Assembly: GCA_023512835.1 (NCBI GenBank)
Contig: CM042090.1
Span: forward strand, 21,976,148 to 22,040,147
Source of the DNA: Taxillus chinensis
Taxonomy: Eukaryota; Streptophyta; Magnoliopsida; Santalales; Loranthaceae
Direction of reading: 5' to 3'
Length of the DNA stretch: 64,000 bases
Position numbers and translations under genes: made by a program. This document shows positions 59,836-64,000 of this stretch, in pieces; position 1 is the stretch's first letter, and the number at the start of each line of letters is the position of its first letter. The notes below the pieces were generated by a model. That model did no database searches. It was not told where the DNA came from and saw only the letters and a list, made by a program, of their open reading frames with translations.

Positions 59836-62800
59836 TATTTTATATATGCATAAGATTAATTTGAAACAATAATAATAATATTAATAAAAATAAGAATGGG
59901 GTGTAAGACTTAAAGCCTCACAGTTATGTAGCAGATCAAGTTGTTGGTTTGACCGAGAGTTGGATCGAAGGAAAAAGTGTGCACGCTTCAAATTTTAAAA
60001 TTAAAAATATTTTTATCCCTTAAAACATTCATATAAATTTTATTTTTATTTGTCATACACATATTATCATATTATTTATTTTTAAATATATAACACCTTT
60101 AAATCTTACTTACTAAATACTATTTACTTATTTTCACAGTAGATTTTTTAACCACGATTAAAAATAATTTATTTTAAAATCAAAACTTTATCAAATTGAA
60201 CCAATATTAGGGATTTTTTTTATTAGTATTAAAATGCGAAAGACTTGCAACGAAGTTATATCAATGATACGCTATGATAAGACGGATGACATTTGTAGAA
60301 ATGAGTTTGACAATGAAGAAATCGGCGATTTTGTTTTTAGTCCATGCTTATATTTTGTCTTTCTTCCTCTTTTTTTTTTCATTAAAAAGTTTTTAAAATG
60401 TTTTGTAGGTAATTTGTGTCCCTCATTTGGATTGATATTATATATTTTTAAAAGTTATAATCCAATAACAATGAGAATTAACTTTGTCAGGCTATGTTTA
60501 CATACGAATTAACCGTGACAACAATAATATAAACCCTTTGTTTGGTAAAAGATAAGAAAGAGGTGGAAGATTTTTAAATGGAAAAAGGTTGGAAAAAATG
60601 GAGAGAGAAAAAAAATGAAGTGAAATGTTATTTGGTTGAGATGGAAAAGAGATAAAAATATATATATTTTTTAATAATTTAATTGGAAGTAAAAAAAATA
60701 AAAATGAAATCTAAAATATCATTTTTAATCTTGTATATAAATATGTAAATTTAGATAATATATGAAAAATGACAGTTTTATAATTTTGATAGTTTTTTAT
60801 ATGAAAATTTTATCATCTTAATTATCATAAAATTAATCTCTGTTTTTCATGCATGTTCTTTCTACCTCTACTTTTTCACTCTTGACAAACAATAAATAAA
60901 ATAAAATTTTAATGTCTTTTTCGCACTCGTGTATTTTTCCATAACATTTTCGCCTTTATCAAATGAGGGGTAAAAAAAAAAATTGCAAAGTTTTTTTTCC
61001 CCCTGAGAGGACATAATTTATCGCTTTTATTGTTCTTGTCAGCATTGATGGCATCTAACGTATTGCTTGGCCTTACAAAAGCGATAAGGTGCTGTTTGGA
61101 TCCCCATACAAAAGCGAACATAACTAGAGGCCAGGCCACCGGCTGAAACGCGCAATCAATGGGAAAGAGTTGGCATGATTTATTTATTTAAAAAAAAAAA
61201 ACCTGCCAAGCTTCATTTCGATTAATGCAAACAGATTGGGAAAAAAATAAAATAAAAAGCAGAATCCCTTTTTATACTTATAATTGTTTTTTTAAAAAAA
61301 TTACCATGGTCCATGGAGCTTTTAAGTATAGGCTAGTAGGCTAGTACTACTCAGACAGCGCTTCGGAGCTGTTAAAATGTATAAAATCCCAACAGTATAT
61401 TTTGACGTGCCATAAATAATGGGGTATGGTAGGACTTCTGAGGCCTAATATTTTCATTTTATTTTCTAGTTTTTTTTTTAAATATGATAATGCTTGCGAA
61501 ACATTTTTCCTGTCTCATTTGAGTAATATAGCATGTAGAAATAATAATGTGAGGGTATTTAATATAAAATTTGTCCGGTACCAATATTTTGGCATTTATT
61601 TTGAACAATGATGGTAATTATAATATATTTAGACTTCAATACATATTACTCTTAGTAGTAAATTTTTGTTCTGTTCACAACATTTCATTGGAAGTTTACT
61701 TGATTCTAAAGGGCTTCCATGCAATCAACGTTGGCGGTTGAAGAAATTACTCTTAAATTTTTATTAATTAATATTTTGAGTGAGAACTTTCATACATATT
61801 CTAATATATATATATATATATGATTAATGATATATAAAATTATAATTATATAATTAGTAAATAACCGTGATAATGTATTAATTATTAGATGAGAAATAAA
61901 AAAAACATAGCTATCAAATCAGTCACGATTTCATGATAATATCCCAAGTTGATTACATTATATATATATAGAGAGAGCGTGCGCGAAAGAGTCATGTTAT
62001 ATAGACGATGTGAGATTATCTTGAAAACTTTAAATTTGTATTGTCTAATTAAAATTTAAGAATTCAAATTAAATTTTTATTTAACTGTAGCGGTTTAGAC
62101 TGTTAGTTATAACATCTAAATTAAAATTTTCACTATAAAAAAAATAATCTCAAATTATTATTGTAACAAAACTTTATATATAAGAGTTATATATAGAGAT
62201 TGTGTGTTTTGATACAATACGAATTCTAATGAAAATCTTTAATTTGAGCAGTCAAATAAAAATTTAACGATTTATATTAAATTTTAATCTAAAATGATTA
62301 ATTATAAAAAAGTTTAAATAAAAAAAATAATCTCATGTTTTTGTTTTTATTATAACCAAACTATATATATGCTGAACTTTTAACAGTTGCGGAGAGTATT
62401 TGTTCGGGGACAAAGCGAAGAAAGCTAGGATCGTGCAAAAAGGAAAAAAGCACATGGGAAGATATGACCCTCCTCCTTTCGACCTCACCAGCTTTCACAG
62501 CTCATACCCAAAGAACTCTCACAACACCCACTTGCCCTGCCGCTTACGCCGCTACACTGCACACGCACATTCGTTTTATTCTCTAAAAGGCACATTCCCA
62601 TACGCCGGTCCCCCACAAGCTTACCTTGCACCCGCATGGGGTCTGATCTAGACCTATGATCATCAATCATCACGGGCATTTGTTTTTGGTCGGAGACCCG
62701 AGACAAGTCACAAGCAAAAGAGAGACCTGCTCCTTATTTCACAGTAGTAATCGCAACGACCACTAGCTAGGGTCTGAAGCTTAATGAAACTAATAACATC

Positions 62801-62927
62801 TCCATTGAGATTTCACTATTCCGTCTGTTGTCAACACAATCATAACAATAGCATTGAAATTAGTTCATGCCCCTATCTACGTCATACAACAACATTACAT
62901 CCTGTTTGACGTGTGCGTTTGTGTGCA

Positions 62928-62960
<33 letters not shown>

Positions 62961-63888
62961 TAGCAATCTGGATTATGGGTTTGTTATTGGTTGATGGGTA
63001 AATGTACCAAAAATAATAAGTGATCACTTAATTTGATGGCATGAAATTTCCAAAGTAATTAATATACTTCCATATTAAACGAAAACCCAAATATTGAATT
63101 GACTTGAGAGTCAAACATGTGGCACGAAAGGAAGACCCATGTGACCGTAGTTTTGACCGGCCTTGAAAGGCGGGAATGGTGATTGGGGGGGCGACGCATG
63201 AGAGTTGCGCGGATTCGAGTGGAATTACATGGGAATGTCGACTAATAATAATATTTATTTATTTATTTAAAAATAAAAAATAAAAAATAAAAAAGGTGGA
63301 TTTCAAGGAAGGTCGGCCGGCCGGCCATATTGAGAGAAACACACATACACAGAGAGAGAGAGAGAAGAGGGGAATGGATGGGGTGACAAGAGCACGTGGG
63401 CTTCAGATTCCGCAAGTTTATTAAAACCACACTGCGACTTTGCAGTAATACCGTTGAGGTTGAAGCCCCCCCTCTCCCCCAAAACCCAGGCCCCCTTCCC
63501 TCTCCCTCCATACAGCTGTTCATAGCTGTCCCATATTCCCTTTCCCACACCCTCCCATGTGACTCTCTCTCTCTCTCCCTCTCTCTCTTTCTCTCCATTT
63601 CCAATTTATTTAAAAAACCCATAATTTGCTTCTTTTTTTCAATTTAAGAAAAAAAAAACCAATAAATAAAATTAAACCCATTAGAGATGATAGAGCTTTT
63701 AATTAATCAATCAATTTATTTTTATTAAAGGTTGGTGGTGGTCTGGGATCATCATATATTCATATTCATATTCATGCTTCTCTACCAGTACCACCATCCC
63801 TATCTATGTATCTCCTTGTTTCCGTACATATACCATAAAACCATGATTCCCTTTGGGCCTGTTGTTTTGAGACATTGAATCTCTCATC

Positions 63889-63927
<39 letters not shown>

Positions 63928-63978
63928 TTTTGGGTGAGGGGAGGGGCTAGCTGGGACAAATAATTTTCATGCATTGCG
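59836..63978. other. AT-rich intergenic region to the right edge
   Basis: Mostly AT-rich. It holds (AT)n tracts at 61803-61820 and 62945-62960, a (GT)n tract at 62928-62943, a degenerate tandem duplication at about 62005-62370, a GC-richer block at 62380-62760 with no recognisable protein, GGCCGGCCGGCC at 63314-63325 and CT-rich tracts at 63563-63596 and 63887-63925. The CT-rich part is probably promoter and leader of a gene starting at or beyond the edge. Confidence 0.5.
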
Positions 63979-64000
63979 ATGGCGAATCTGCCTCCCAGAA
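63979..64000 (+). CDS. Possible start of a gene cut by the right edge
   Basis: ATGGCGAATCTGCC follows a (CT)n-rich leader of the kind common in plant 5' UTRs, and GCG after ATG fits the plant start context. Only seven codons are visible (MANLPPR). An alternative ATG at 63969 in another frame cannot be excluded. The product cannot be named. Confidence 0.3.

Noticed and set aside
60909..61139. Minus-strand ORF of 76 codons
   Set aside because: Built partly on homopolymer runs, with no family similarity.

Overview
This is a window of eukaryotic nuclear DNA from a flowering plant, almost certainly a eudicot. Genes are split by many GT-AG introns, intergenic DNA is very AT-rich with (AT)n, (AAT)n and (CT)n microsatellites, and worn LINE, Copia, hAT-like and LTR remnants are scattered through introns and spacers. 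I cannot name the species. Exon boundaries below were worked out by hand from splice signals, reading phase and family similarity recalled from memory; no alignment was run.

Layout, left to right: a VOZ transcription factor (minus, 3' half outside the window) at 477-2341; an OPA3-like mitochondrial protein (minus) at 6528-11882, whose 3.4 kb second intron holds LINE and Copia remnants; a NAC transcription factor (plus) at 13800-15353; acyl-CoA oxidase ACX3 (minus, 13 exons) at 16666-21718; a RABA1-type Rab GTPase (minus) at 24186-26723; a TypA/BipA translational GTPase (minus, 19 exons, 14.7 kb) at 29392-44071 with a LINE remnant in intron 13; a short glucosidase-II-beta-like ER protein (plus) at 50805-53271; a PPR protein (plus) at 55727-56755; a papain-type cysteine protease (minus) at 57245-58569; a broken RABA4-like fragment at 59693-59835; and a possible gene start at the right edge.

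The genes are unrelated housekeeping and regulatory loci, not an operon or cluster: peroxisomal beta-oxidation, endosomal and trans-Golgi traffic, organelle translation, ER glycoprotein processing, organelle RNA handling, proteolysis and transcription. From memory, several Arabidopsis relatives lie close together on chromosomes 1 and 2 (VOZ, OPA3, RABA1, ACX3, PPR, glucosidase-II-beta-like), so the order probably reflects an ancestral eudicot block.

I found no gene system that looks new. The most unusual items are a 153-base pure G tract, a homopolymer-rich GC-rich patch at 45165-46620, a threefold repeat in the NAC C-terminus, inverted copies of a small hAT-like element around the glucosidase-II-beta-like gene, a 218-bp tandem duplication beside the RABA1 stop codon, and the RABA4-like fragment.
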